From: Actinomyces wuliandei
GTDB taxonomy: Bacteria; Actinomycetota; Actinomycetes; Actinomycetales; Actinomycetaceae
Assembly: GCF_004010955.1 (NCBI RefSeq)
Contig: NZ_CP025227.1
Coordinates: 2,418,001 to 2,482,000 of the forward strand
Reading direction: 5' to 3'
DNA: 64,000 nucleotides
The notes below the pieces were generated by a model, which saw only the letters and a program-made list of their open reading frames with translations, was not told where the DNA came from and made no database searches. A program made the translations under genes and the position numbers. Shown here one piece after another: positions 38,173 to 47,055 of this stretch (position 1 is its first letter; the number at the start of each line of letters is the position of its first letter).

Positions 38173-39285
38173 CTACCGCCCCTCGGACAGGACGGGACGC
38201 TGCTTCTCGATCGCCACCGCCCGCACCTTGCCCCGGGGGCGGCGGGCCAGGTGCACCACCAGGATCTCCCCGGTCTTGAGCCAGGGGTCCCGGTCAGGCA
38301 CAGAGCGCAGCAGCCGACCCGGCGCCACCTGCGCCACCACGTCCATGACGGTGGGCAGGACCGGGCGGTGGGTGCACAGGGCGACCGGCGCCTCCGGGTG
38401 GCGCAGCTCGTGGGTCACTACCGTGCGTACCGCCTTGGGCTTGTCGGCATGCGCGGCCTCGGTGAGCGAGCCCACCTGCTCCGCCTCCAGCCCGGCTGCC
38501 CAGGCGTAGGGGGCCACGGTGTCCGCGCAGCGCCTCCACGGGCTAGTGATGACCCGCGCCACCCCATAGGCAGACAGGATCGGCACCAGTGCCTGCGCCC
38601 GGCCCTCACCCTGGTCACGGGTCAAGGGGCGAGTGGCCTCGTCAGTCTCCGTGTCGCGCTTGCGAGGCCGGTTCCACACCGAGCGCTTGACTGCCCGCGC
38701 GTGACGCACCAGGACCAGCGTCCAGGTGTCCAGCTTGCCGTCCTCCCACAGGTCCACCAGCTCACCCAGCAGGTCCCGGTCCCGGGCGTGGGTCAGGTGC
38801 CTGCGGGCCGCCTTGAGGCCCATCCACCGCACGTCGTCGATCTCCCTGCGCGAGGCGAGCTCCACCGCCGCACGCGCTCTCAGCGCCGCCGAGCCCTCAG
38901 GCGGCAGGCGGGCCGCCCAGTAGCTGACCTGCTTGCGCGTGCCGTCACCCAGGCGGTAGCGCACAGTCGTCAGCGGCTGGCCCAGCACCACGTGACACCC
39001 GGTCTCCTCAGCGACCTCCCGCACTGCGCAGGTGCGCACCGACTCACCCGGATCGACCTTCCCCTTGGGGAAGGACCAGTCGTCGTAGCGGGGACGGTGC
39101 ACCACCAGGACCTCCAGGCGCCCACGCCTCTCACGCCACACCAGCGCCCCGGCCGCACGGACCGCAGCCTTACTGCTCTTCCCGGCCTTCCCCCCGGCGC
39201 TGCTCCCAGCCTTGCCAGCTTTGCCTCCCCCCTTCTTCTCACTCTTGATCCCGGTCTTCTTCCCCGGCGCCTTCTCGCTGCTCAT
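38173..39285 (-). CDS. MutT1-like Nudix hydrolase fused to a histidine phosphatase
   Basis: 370 residues. A Lys/Gly-rich N-terminal tail of about 40 residues is followed by a Nudix domain with the box GKVDPGESVRTCAVREVAEE (continuing ETG), then a SixA-like histidine phosphatase domain starting LVLVRHARAVKRS near residue 193. This architecture and the position next to ppk match mycobacterial MutT1, which degrades 8-oxo-GTP and diadenosine polyphosphates. In the second domain the RHG motif reads RHA. It starts 8 bases after the ppk stop, so the two are co-transcribed. Confidence 0.9.
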   Translation of the reverse strand: MSSEKAPGKKTGIKSEKKGGGKAGKAGSSAGGKAGKSSKAAVRAAGALVWRERRGRLEVLVVHRPRYDDWSFPKGKVDPGESVRTCAVREVAEETGCHVVLGQPLTTVRYRLGDGTRKQVSYWAARLPPEGSAALRARAAVELASRREIDDVRWMGLKAARRHLTHARDRDLLGELVDLWEDGKLDTWTLVLVRHARAVKRSVWNRPRKRDTETDEATRPLTRDQGEGRAQALVPILSAYGVARVITSPWRRCADTVAPYAWAAGLEAEQVGSLTEAAHADKPKAVRTVVTHELRHPEAPVALCTHRPVLPTVMDVVAQVAPGRLLRSVPDRDPWLKTGEILVVHLARRPRGKVRAVAIEKQRPVLSEGR

Positions 39286-39292
39286 GACGGTC

Positions 39293-42022
39293 TCAGCGAC
39301 GGCTCTTGACCCGCGAGCGCGCCCGGGCCATGAGGCAGTCCTGGACGTCCTCCAGGCGGCTGCCGTCCGCCCCGCTCACGTGACGGGTCCACGTACCGTC
39401 GGGGTTGAGGTGCCAGGAGGAGACCTCGTCACTGACGCAACGGGTCACCAGCCGCTCCAGCTGGGCCAGCATGGCGGGGTCAGTGATACGGACCAGGGCC
39501 TCCACACGGCGGTCCAGGTTGCGGTGCATGAGGTCGGCCGAGCCTATGTAGAGCACGGTGTCGCCCCCGTTGGCGAAGGCGTAGACCCGCGAGTGCTCCA
39601 GGAAGCGCCCCAGGATGGAGCGCACCCGGATGTTCTCGCTCAGGCCCGGCACCCCGGCCCGGATACCGCAGATACCACGCACCACGACGTCCACGGGCAC
39701 CCCGGCACGCGAAGCCCGGTAGAGCGCGTCGATCACCGTCTCGTCAATGATGGAGTTCACCTTGATACGGATCCAGGCAGGCAGGCCTGAGCGCTTGTTG
39801 GCGATCTCCTTGTCAATGTGCTCCACCAGGCCGTCGCGCAGAGAGCGGGGGGCGACCAGCAGACGACGGAAACGTGCCCGTGGGGCGTAGCCGGAGAGCT
39901 GGTTGAACAAGGTAGTCAGGTCCTGGGCGACATCGCGGTCCGTCGTGAGCAGGCCCAGGTCCTCGTAGCCGCGAGCCGTCCTGGGGTGGTAGTTGCCGGT
40001 ACCCACGTGGCAGTAGCGACGCAGGCCGTCGCCCTCCTCCCGGACCACCAGGAGCAGCTTGCAGTGGATCTTGAGCCCCACCATGCCGTAGACCACGTGG
40101 ACCCCGGCCCGCTCCAGCTTGCGCGCCCAGGAGATGTTGGCCTCCTCGTCAAAGCGGGCCTTGATCTCCACCACCGCGACCACCTGCTTGCCGGCCTCGG
40201 CGGCGTCGATGAGGGCGTCGATGATCGGGGAGTCCCCGCTGGTACGGTACAGCGTCTGCTTGATAGCCAGAACCTGGGGGTCGGCGGCGGCCTGGGCCAC
40301 CAGCTCCTGGACCGAGGTGGAGAAGGAGTCGTAGGGGTGGTGGAGCAGGACGTCGTGCTCACGCATCGCCGCGAAGATGTCCGGTGAGGTGGAGGACTCG
40401 TAGGCGGCCAGCCCAGAGGCGGTGACCGGCACGAAGCGCGGGTACCTCAGCGCGGGGATGTCCAGGTCGTGGAGCTCGTTGAGGCAGCGCAGGTCCAGCG
40501 GCGCAGGCAGGGCGAAGACGTCCTCCTCCCGCAGTCCCAGGGAGCGGGCCAGGTAGCGCCGGGTGAAGGGGGACACGGTGTCCTCCACCTCCAGACGCAC
40601 CGAGTCACCGAAGCGGCGGCGCTCCAGCTCGCGCTCCATGGCGGTCAGGAGGTTCTCCGCGTCGTCCTCCTCCACCTCCAGGTTCTCGTTGCGGGTGACC
40701 CGGAAGAAGTGGTGCTCCAGGATGTCCATCCCGGGGAAGAGGTGATCCAGGTGCTCGCCAATGACCACCTCAATGGGGATGAAGGCCGTTCCTGCCTCCT
40801 TGTTGGAGGCGTCGAGCTCGCGGCCGGGCACGGTCACCAGGCGCGGCAGGGAGTCCGGCACCTTGATGCGGGCGAAGTGCTCCTTGCCGCTGCGGGGGTT
40901 GCGCAGGATGACGGCGAGGTTGAGGGACAGGCCGGAGATGTAGGGGAAGGGGTGGGAGGGGTCCACGGCCAGAGGGGTGAGGACGGGGAAGATGTGGTGG
41001 CGGAAGTAGCGGGCCAGCCGCTCCTGCTGCTCCGAGGCCAGCTGGTCCCACATGAGGATCTCGATACCGTGCTCGGCCAGGGCCGGGCGCACGTCCTCCT
41101 GGAAGAGAGCCGCCTGGCGGGCGGTGAGCTCCTTGGCACGGGAGGTGACCTGAGCGAGCACCTGGTGGGCGTCCAGGCCTGAGGCGCGCACCGGGGTGAT
41201 GCCGGCCTTGATGCGGCGCTTGAGCCCAGCCACGCGCACCATGTAGAACTCGTCCAGGTTGGAGGAGAAGATCGACAGGAACCAGGCACGCTCCAGCAGG
41301 GGGAGGTCACGGTCCTCCGCCTGCTCCAGGACCCGCTCGTTAAAGTCCATCCAGGTAAGCTCCCGGTCGGTGAAGCGGTCCTCGAAGGACTCCAGAGGCG
41401 GCAGGACAGGCTCTGGGACCGGGGCTGGAAGGTCCGGAGGGCTGGGCACGGGGGCCTGACCCGCCTCCGCAGGGCTACCAGGGGTGAGGCTGGCAGGGGC
41501 CGAGCCCGCTGCGGCGCTGCGGGCCGCCTCGGCCGCAGCGCCGCGGGACGCCTCAGCCACACCAGCCGCCACCGGAGCCAGGAGGGCGCCAGCCTCCTCC
41601 AGGTCCTCGAAGTCCTCGTCCTCGTACTGGGGACCGGAGTCGTCGGCGAAGTCGCGCGGGTCAGCCGCCTCAATGACGTGCTCCTCAGCGACCTGCGCGT
41701 CCCGCGCGTCCTCCGCCCCATTGTCCGTCACGTCGGAGACCTCCACATCGGAGGCCTCCCTGGCACGCTCCACCTCATCACCGCTGTCAGGGCTGGGGGC
41801 GTGGGAACCAGGCCGGGCAGGCAGGCCGCCGCCACCTGTCGCCGCCTCACCCGGAGCCGCCACAGGGTCCCCAGCCGGAACCTCCACAGGGGCTGGCGGC
41901 ACCGCCTCCGCCGACTCCCCCGGGTCCTGCGGGCCAGTGGCCGCCGTGGAGGCAGGAGAGTGGGCACGACCACCGAGGAAGGCGGACAGCGGGACGGGAG
42001 GCTGAGGGGCGTGGCTGGTCAT
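39293..42022 (-). CDS. ppk: Polyphosphate kinase 1 with acidic N-terminal extension
   Basis: 909 residues from the ATG at 42022. The catalytic core starts near residue 210 ([20 protein letters not shown], then [19 protein letters not shown]). The two phospholipase-D-like halves are seen, including [20 protein letters not shown] with an invariant His and [20 protein letters not shown] near residue 670. It polymerises ATP gamma-phosphate into polyphosphate. The first 210 residues are Glu/Asp/Ala/Pro-rich and much longer than in other PPK1 proteins. With pstSCAB 2 kb away, uptake and storage of phosphate lie side by side. Confidence 0.95.
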   Translation of the reverse strand: MTSHAPQPPVPLSAFLGGRAHSPASTAATGPQDPGESAEAVPPAPVEVPAGDPVAAPGEAATGGGGLPARPGSHAPSPDSGDEVERAREASDVEVSDVTDNGAEDARDAQVAEEHVIEAADPRDFADDSGPQYEDEDFEDLEEAGALLAPVAAGVAEASRGAAAEAARSAAAGSAPASLTPGSPAEAGQAPVPSPPDLPAPVPEPVLPPLESFEDRFTDRELTWMDFNERVLEQAEDRDLPLLERAWFLSIFSSNLDEFYMVRVAGLKRRIKAGITPVRASGLDAHQVLAQVTSRAKELTARQAALFQEDVRPALAEHGIEILMWDQLASEQQERLARYFRHHIFPVLTPLAVDPSHPFPYISGLSLNLAVILRNPRSGKEHFARIKVPDSLPRLVTVPGRELDASNKEAGTAFIPIEVVIGEHLDHLFPGMDILEHHFFRVTRNENLEVEEDDAENLLTAMERELERRRFGDSVRLEVEDTVSPFTRRYLARSLGLREEDVFALPAPLDLRCLNELHDLDIPALRYPRFVPVTASGLAAYESSTSPDIFAAMREHDVLLHHPYDSFSTSVQELVAQAAADPQVLAIKQTLYRTSGDSPIIDALIDAAEAGKQVVAVVEIKARFDEEANISWARKLERAGVHVVYGMVGLKIHCKLLLVVREEGDGLRRYCHVGTGNYHPRTARGYEDLGLLTTDRDVAQDLTTLFNQLSGYAPRARFRRLLVAPRSLRDGLVEHIDKEIANKRSGLPAWIRIKVNSIIDETVIDALYRASRAGVPVDVVVRGICGIRAGVPGLSENIRVRSILGRFLEHSRVYAFANGGDTVLYIGSADLMHRNLDRRVEALVRITDPAMLAQLERLVTRCVSDEVSSWHLNPDGTWTRHVSGADGSRLEDVQDCLMARARSRVKSRR

Positions 42023-42178
42023 GGGTGAATCGTCCCACGTCCAGGGCTGGGGCGACAGGCCGACCGGGCACGGCGCGGCCACGAGGCAGACCAGCCGCGC
42101 CAGCGACCGTGGGAGGGAGACGTTGCGCAACCACCACCTGCCAGCAACGCACTGGCCGCGCCGGTAGCAGTGGCCGGC

Positions 42179-42844
42179 TCAGTCGAGCAGGCCGACACGG
42201 GCACGACGGGCCGACTCGGCCAGCTCCTCGGCCGTCGCCACCAGGGCGGAGTCCCGGCGGGTGACGCGGTCCGCCAGCTCGTCGGCGTCGTCCTCGATCC
42301 ACACGGCGCTGGACCCTGCCGCCAGGGCGCGCAGGAAGCCGGAGGTGACGCCGAGCAGCGGCTCCAGCGCCGTCACCCCACCCTCAAGCTGCCCGGCCAG
42401 GAGAAAGTCAAGGCGCTCCCGGAGCCACTGCGGCGCCGGGGCGCGCCGGGCCTGGGAACGAGCCTCCTCAAAACGGGCCTGAGCCTCCTCCCCCGCCCCA
42501 GTGAGGTCCACGGTGGTGGCGTACCGGCGCTCAACCAGCGCGGGGTCGCGCCGGATCCACTCCCGCACCAGGAACAGGCGCCACAGGGTGCCGGGCAGGG
42601 TAGCGGCCGGGGAGTCGGCCCACAGCTCGGCGACGTCGTCCACGCCGTGTCCCGACACCGCCGCGACAACACCCTCCCGGGTGATGGGACCCTCCTGCGG
42701 TCCCACAACACCGGGGAAGCCCCCGACCAGGGCCTGGGCAGCACGGTGGGCGAGCTCCGAGGCGACGGCGGTGTCAGCCGTGCCCTCGATCTGCTCGGCC
42801 GCCTCAGGGTCGAGGCGAGCGGGACGGTGGAACTGGCGAGCCAT
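42179..42844 (-). CDS. Conserved actinobacterial protein of unknown function
   Basis: 221 residues from the ATG at 42844 (MARQFHRPARLDPEAAEQIE) with GGGAGGGG upstream; a longer frame is open but its translation upstream is Cys/Arg-rich and unlikely. The sequence is mostly helical and acidic, with no membrane segment and no catalytic motif that I recognise. It sits upstream of ppk (gap about 150 bases). Confidence 0.7.
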   Translation of the reverse strand: MARQFHRPARLDPEAAEQIEGTADTAVASELAHRAAQALVGGFPGVVGPQEGPITREGVVAAVSGHGVDDVAELWADSPAATLPGTLWRLFLVREWIRRDPALVERRYATTVDLTGAGEEAQARFEEARSQARRAPAPQWLRERLDFLLAGQLEGGVTALEPLLGVTSGFLRALAAGSSAVWIEDDADELADRVTRRDSALVATAEELAESARRARVGLLD

Positions 42845-43097
42845 AACGGACCCCTCCCTGTAGGACCTGCAGGAGCAGCAGCCGGGCGGTAGCGGGCCAG
42901 CCGCGTGGCCCCGCACAGTGCTGCGCCGGGCTGCCGCCCCTATTGTGCCGCGAGACAGGCAGGCGGGACACCAGGCGACCAGATACACTCATGCGCACCT
43001 AGCCTGTGGACGGGGCAGCGGCTGGCCCGCGCCCATCCGGACCAGGCCGGGTACCTGACGGTGTCGGCTGCCACCAGGAGCAGGACTGTCAGGCGAG

Positions 43098-43171
43098 GCC
43101 CCCTTAGCTCAGCCGGTCAGAGCTGCGGACTTTTAATCCGACGGTCGTGGGTTCGAGTCCCACAGGGGGTA
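43098..43171 (+). tRNA. tRNA-Lys (UUU anticodon)
   Basis: A 74-base cloverleaf: acceptor GCCCCCT/AGGGGGT (with a G-U first pair), D-arm GCTC...GAGC, anticodon loop CTTTTAA with TTT at 43132-43134, T-arm GTGGG-TTCGAGT-CCCAC, discriminator A. CC follows but the complete CCA is not encoded. Confidence 0.93.
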
Positions 43172-43405
43172 CCGCAGCGCGGTGACGCATACGCGCATCA
43201 CCCGGACCAGCTCTATCACATCCGCACACCTGCCACACCTGGCCTCATCCCAGCCACCACCACGCCCGTCACGGCCACGCAGTAGGTCACAAGGCCCTCA
43301 CCCGTGGTGGCCCCGGGGCCCACAAGAAAGACATCGAGCCTTCCAGCGATCGCACGAGCACCGGCTGACACGGACTGCGCTGCCACCGCCTGCTCCCCCT
43401 CGTGC

Positions 43406-43561
43406 TCAGGCACGGTCGATGAGGTCCATGGGCTCGTTGGTGTCTCGGACCTTGACGGCGGGCTCGGCCTCGCGGATCGCACCGGTGTAGTCGAGGATCT
43501 TCGTGGCCCGCTCCTTGTGCTGGCGGCTGGTACGCACCTGGGTACACGTGTCGGGCTCCAT
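43406..43561 (-). CDS. Possible small protein, 51 residues
   Basis: ATG at 43561 with GAAGGACGGGG upstream; the product (MEPDTCTQVRTSRQHKERAT...) is charged and helical, ending TNEPMDLIDRA. A second frame starting at a GTG at 43413 overlaps its end by 8 bases and gives 65 residues with a hydrophobic C-terminal half (LVTYCVAVTGVVVAGM). The arrangement of a small charged protein followed by a small overlapping partner recalls toxin-antitoxin pairs, but there is no recognised family. Confidence 0.3.
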   Translation of the reverse strand: MEPDTCTQVRTSRQHKERATKILDYTGAIREAEPAVKVRDTNEPMDLIDRA

Positions 43562-43749
43562 AGCCCCGTCCTTCGCTGCCCTTCGTCCGTAATCCTGTCG
43601 TACTCCCGTTGTACTTGTCCAGGAGTGCCATCAACGGGGCGACATGGCTCGTCACAAGTGCCCGCAGGAAGGACCCGGCACCTCAGCAGCCGTTCAGAGC
43701 GTCCGCGCAGCCACCACCCTGGAGCCGCCCCCAGGCCCGCTTCCTAAGG

Positions 43750-43960
43750 CTGCACATCTTCAGCGCACCAGGGGGTCTGCCGACCAGGCGCTTCCTTGGA
43801 AGCACGTCCCGGTTACCCTCTCAGAGAGGCTGAAGATGTGCAGTAGCATCTTTTCTGCACATCTTCGGCTCCACCTCCGCGTCCTCACGCAGCGGAAATC
43901 GAGTCTTCTCCTGCCGTGGCAAGGCTGCTACGCCGCACGCTGGAGGCCGAAGATGTGCAG
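43750..43960. repeat. Array of four GAAGATGTGCAG motifs in alternating orientation
   Basis: CTGCACATCTTCAG (43750-43763), CTGAAGATGTGCAG (43830-43843), CTGCACATCTTCGG (43855-43868) and CCGAAGATGTGCAG (43947-43960). The middle two form a 14-bp hairpin arm pair with 13 matches and an 11-base loop. The motif is the same as the internal block of the dispersed element at 26.8-27.1 and 57.5-57.8 kb, so these regions are related. Confidence 0.85.
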
Positions 43961-44483
43961 ACTGTCTGTACTCCTGTGAGGAGAGACCGGGGTACGGCTC
44001 CTACCGCTGAGGACCACACCAGGCTCCTGTACAACGACACCCCTACATGACCAAGGCGACGGCGACGGTCATCAAGGGCACCGCAGCGCGCTTCGACTTC
44101 AGTGCCGACTCGGGGCTGACCCCCTCCCCGAGATCCAGGCCAGAGTCACCCAGCTGCGCAACACCCCCTGCAGGCCCGCACCGAGCAGACCGGCAGCGGG
44201 CTACGGCTGTGGCGGGCGTCAGAGCCCCCGATCCCGTACGGCGGCACCCACGTACCTTCACCAGCGCGATCGACGGCGACCTCCATGTCAGGCGCCGCCG
44301 CAAGGGACGCGACCTGACCCGCTTCTACATCACCAGACACAACCCCTGGGCGATCCGGCACCCGCCCTGCTCACACGGCTTCCGCGCCGAGGACGCAGAC
44401 AGCGTGGCGGGAGCTGACAAGCCTGGCCGTCTCACGCCGGGAGCACCCAATCAATTCAATCTGGAGCCCCTGGCGTCACCGCA

Positions 44484-44885
44484 TCACTCCTCGTGGGGAA
44501 GTTGTGACTCCTCACCGACGTCGTCCCACTGGCGCGACGCGGCGTGCTCCGGGCGGTCCCCGACAGTTCGGGCAGCCCGGGGCTCCGGCTGCGCCGTGGC
44601 TGCCTGGGCGTCGGGCTGCGGACCTGCGACCCGCCCGCGAAGGCGACGCTCGGCCTCACGGATTATCTCTGAGCTCTGAAGCTCCAGCACCTCCGCGATC
44701 ACTGCCAGCTCGCCCACCGTCGGCGCGGGACCCTCTGCCCGAAAGATAATGCCGACCCGGTTGAGCGACATCCCCGCCTCGCGGGCCAGCCGACGCTGTG
44801 AGACCCCGGCGGCCTTCTGGCGGGCAGCCAGGATGTCGATCACCTCGCGATCAAGCGGTTCCAGCGGCTTTGGCTTCCTTGGCAC
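44484..44885 (-). CDS. HTH (XRE-like) transcriptional regulator
   Basis: 133 residues from a GTG at 44885 (product begins PRKPKPLEPLDREVIDILAA after Met). The helix-turn-helix is GVSQRRLAREAGMSLNRVGI followed by TVGELAVIAEVLELQSSEII. The tail after residue 80 is Gln/Ala-rich. No ribosome-binding site precedes the start; TACTCT six bases upstream could be a -10 box of a leaderless transcript. It is divergent from, and related to, the next gene: both end the domain with SEII..AER. Confidence 0.75.
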   Translation of the reverse strand: MPRKPKPLEPLDREVIDILAARQKAAGVSQRRLAREAGMSLNRVGIIFRAEGPAPTVGELAVIAEVLELQSSEIIREAERRLRGRVAGPQPDAQAATAQPEPRAARTVGDRPEHAASRQWDDVGEESQLPHEE

Positions 44886-44926
44886 GCCACAAGAGTACCA
44901 ACGCCCGCACCGGCATCGGGCACACA

Positions 44927-44955
44927 TTGACTTTGACCCTAAATAGGCCCAAAAT
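44927..44955 (+). promoter_or_regulatory. Candidate promoter giving a leaderless transcript
   Basis: TTGACT at 44927-44932 and CAAAAT at 44950-44955 are 17 bases apart. The expected transcription start falls at about 44962, which is the A of the ATG of the plus-strand regulator, and that gene has no Shine-Dalgarno sequence. The intergenic region is AT-rich against the genome background. Confidence 0.55.
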
Positions 44956-44961
44956 AACGCC

Positions 44962-45438
44962 ATGACATGGACCCCGCTTCGGCACATCTTCGACGAGGCG
45001 GTCTCCGCCGAGGTCTGCTCCCAGGCCCACCGGACAGGTCTGAGCGCAGAGGATCTCAGCATCGTCACCGGCCTGAGCCTGGTCACCGTCCAGGATGGGC
45101 TCAGTGGTCAGGCCCCCTTCACGGTCAGCGAGCTCAGCAAGGTCGCTGCACCGCTGGGAGTCAGCGCCTCTGAGATCATCGCCCGGGCCGAGCGCGTCGT
45201 GGCGGCGCAGGGCAACCGGCACCACGCCACTCCCACATACCCGGTCCCCGCCACTGAGGAGAGTCCGCACCGTGCCACACCCGACCGGCACGCCACGGCC
45301 CGCACCACAGGACCGTCCGACGACCAGGCGCCGTTAGGCGCGGAGGCCCTTGACGAGTTCCTCGCCCACATTGACCGTCGGCTCAGCGAGACCATCCAGC
45401 ACCACGGCTCGCCGCGCCCGGACCAGGGTGACACGTGA
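44962..45438 (+). CDS. HTH-domain regulator, paralogue of the divergent gene
   Basis: 158 residues from the ATG at 44962. The HTH region reads GLSAEDLSIVTGLSLVTVQD and is followed by FTVSELSKVAAPLGVSASEI, the same layout as the divergent regulator at 44484-44885. After residue 85 the protein is a His/Thr/Pro-rich linker and a short C-terminal helix (LDEFLAHIDRRLSETIQHHG). Two related regulators sharing a 76-base promoter region suggest mutual control. It precedes the ESX island by 190 bases. Confidence 0.65.
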   Translation: MTWTPLRHIFDEAVSAEVCSQAHRTGLSAEDLSIVTGLSLVTVQDGLSGQAPFTVSELSKVAAPLGVSASEIIARAERVVAAQGNRHHATPTYPVPATEESPHRATPDRHATARTTGPSDDQAPLGAEALDEFLAHIDRRLSETIQHHGSPRPDQGDT

Positions 45439-45628
45439 GGAGTCGCCGACCAGCCCCCGTGGCGCCGTACCCACGCAGCGGGTCACGGCACAGCGGAGTC
45501 GGAACGGCAGTGAGACCGCCTAGCGAGACCACCTCTTTACACAACCGGTGAGCATCACTACCGTGAAGACAGTCGCGCCCTAAACCATACAGTCCCACAC
45601 AGCCCCCAGCACTACGCAGGAGCCTACC

Positions 45629-45922
45629 GTGCCAGACCTGTCCCTCGACCCTGACGTCCTCAACACCCTGGCGTCTCAGGTCGACATGACCGCCGACGAC
45701 CTGGACTCAGTGTCCTTCACCAGTCCCGCAGACCTCGGTCCCTCCACCAGGGCCGTCTCCGGCGCGATCCAGCGGCTGAGATCCCGGGTGACCAGCGCCG
45801 CGAGCAGAGCCCGCTCCACTGCGACCAATATGCGCTCCGCCGCACGCCAGTTCACCGACACCGACGAGGCCGTCGCCCAGGGAGCCCACTCGATCGAGGT
45901 CGGCGGAGCCGGAAGGCTCTGA
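45629..45922 (+). CDS. EspC-like/WXG100-type ESX-secreted protein
   Basis: 97 residues from a GTG at 45629 with GCAGGAG upstream. It is all-helical, rich in Ser, Thr, Ala and Asp, with the layout of the ESX EspC-like family (DPDVLNTLASQVDMTADDLD near the N-terminus, then RSAARQFTDTDEAVAQG). Such proteins are substrates or co-secretion partners in type VII secretion. It lies 2 bases before the large toxin-like gene, the usual position for the helical partner of an effector. Assignment is from size, composition and context. Confidence 0.6.
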   Translation: MPDLSLDPDVLNTLASQVDMTADDLDSVSFTSPADLGPSTRAVSGAIQRLRSRVTSAASRARSTATNMRSAARQFTDTDEAVAQGAHSIEVGGAGRL

Positions 45923-45924
45923 CC

Positions 45925-47028
45925 ATGTCCACCATCGACGTCAAGGTCGTCACCCAGCCCTCCAACGCCTGGGACCTGCAGGCAGACCTGTCCTCCCAAG
46001 CCAGCAACCTCGACACCGCCTCTACCGACCTGGCAAGCACCCGGCGGAACGTTGCCAGCGAGGTCATCGGCCAGACAGGCTCCTCGGCTGCAGCCGCCCT
46101 GTCCAGCCAGGTCTCCACCCTGGACACCCTGTCCTCGGACGTGACCTCCCTGAGCTCGGCCCTGGACACCTTCGCCTACGCCATGAGCTCGGTGAAGACC
46201 CGCCTGGAGGCCGCCCGTGCGCAGGCGACAGGGGCGGGGCTGACCGTCTCCGGGGACCTCATCCAGGCGCCTGAGGACTCCTCGGACCCTGACTACGAGG
46301 CCAAGATGACCACCTTCAACCAGATCGCGGAGACGGTCGAGGCGGTCCGGGAGGACGAGACCAGCGCCCACGAGGAGTTGCAGTCCGCCTGCCGTGGGCT
46401 CTCCGGGCAGGCGATGACGGCTCAGTCGCTTGCTACTGTCGCAGCCGGGGGCAGCCAGGTCATCACCTGGGGCAACCGGGGTGTGAAAATGGCTCAGTGG
46501 ACAGCTATCAGCCGGATCTCCACCTTCCGGCCCCGGGACGCGTCAGGGCGATTCATCGGCAAGGCGACCACCAAGAAGTGGGGGCGCTGGAAGACCGCCT
46601 GGGAGAAGACCAAGTCGAAGAACTGGCTCCCCAGGCCCGGCACCAAGGGCACCACCGCCTGGAAGATCCAGAACGCTGCGGGCAAGGCAGCGCCTGCGCT
46701 GAAGAAGGCGGGCGTTGCCGGCACGGTCCTGTCAGGCGCGGCGACCGCCTGGGACCAGTACAAGAGCGACTCAGCCAACAACCCTTCCATGGGGGAGGGG
46801 ACCAAGATCGCCCGGGCCGCCGTCCAGGGGGTGTCCGAGGCAGGTACTGCTGCCGCCTTTTCGGCAGGCGGAGCGAAGGCAGGCGCGACACTCGGCGCCA
46901 TGCTCGGCGGCCCCATAGGCATCGCCGTGGGCGGAATCGTCGGCGGGGCACTAGGAGCAGCCGTAGGGTCTGGGTTTGGGAAGGCGGCCGGGGGCTGGCT
47001 CAAGGACAAGATAGGCAAGATCTTCTAG
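45925..47028 (+). CDS. ESX/type VII effector candidate with glycine-zipper C-terminus
   Basis: 367 residues. Residues 1-165 are a helical targeting region with many Ser/Thr/Asp. The middle (about 195-250) is basic and Trp-rich (KKWGRWKTAWEKTKSKNW). The end (about 310-367) is a glycine zipper with repeated GxxxG: AGATLGAMLGGPIGIAVGG continuing to a terminal amphipathic KDKIGKIF. Type VII toxins such as TelE of streptococci have a helical N-terminus and a pore-forming glycine zipper, with a membrane immunity protein downstream. Here two membrane proteins follow directly, so a membrane-disrupting antibacterial toxin is the best inference. Confidence 0.6.
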   Translation: MSTIDVKVVTQPSNAWDLQADLSSQASNLDTASTDLASTRRNVASEVIGQTGSSAAAALSSQVSTLDTLSSDVTSLSSALDTFAYAMSSVKTRLEAARAQATGAGLTVSGDLIQAPEDSSDPDYEAKMTTFNQIAETVEAVREDETSAHEELQSACRGLSGQAMTAQSLATVAAGGSQVITWGNRGVKMAQWTAISRISTFRPRDASGRFIGKATTKKWGRWKTAWEKTKSKNWLPRPGTKGTTAWKIQNAAGKAAPALKKAGVAGTVLSGAATAWDQYKSDSANNPSMGEGTKIARAAVQGVSEAGTAAAFSAGGAKAGATLGAMLGGPIGIAVGGIVGGALGAAVGSGFGKAAGGWLKDKIGKIF

Positions 47029-47055
47029 ACACCGGCCAGCACGAGAGGAGCCGTG

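Larger units (their letters stand above)
43172..44483. other. Gene-poor, degenerate region behind tRNA-Lys
   Basis: 1.3 kb with no gene I can support firmly. It includes two overlapping short minus-strand frames (43216-43413 and 43406-43561), an array of hairpin-forming motifs (43750-43960) and a frame from an ATG at 44047 (MTKATATVIKGTAARFDFSA) that turns into low-complexity sequence after about 30 codons and looks like a gene fragment. Such debris behind a tRNA gene is typical of an old integration site, but I see no integrase and no duplicated tRNA 3' end. Confidence 0.55.

Noticed and set aside
43216..43413. Small overlapping frame as a toxin partner
   Set aside because: No family resemblance and composition close to random GC-rich frames; mentioned only as a possibility with the 51-residue frame.
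44047..44679. 210-codon plus-strand frame
   Set aside because: Only the first 30 or so residues look protein-like; the rest is Pro/Arg/Ser-rich and overlaps the real minus-strand regulator.
43098..45628. Integrated element attached at tRNA-Lys
   Set aside because: No integrase, excisionase or duplicated tRNA 3' end was found within the window, so an integrative element cannot be supported, only suspected from the debris.
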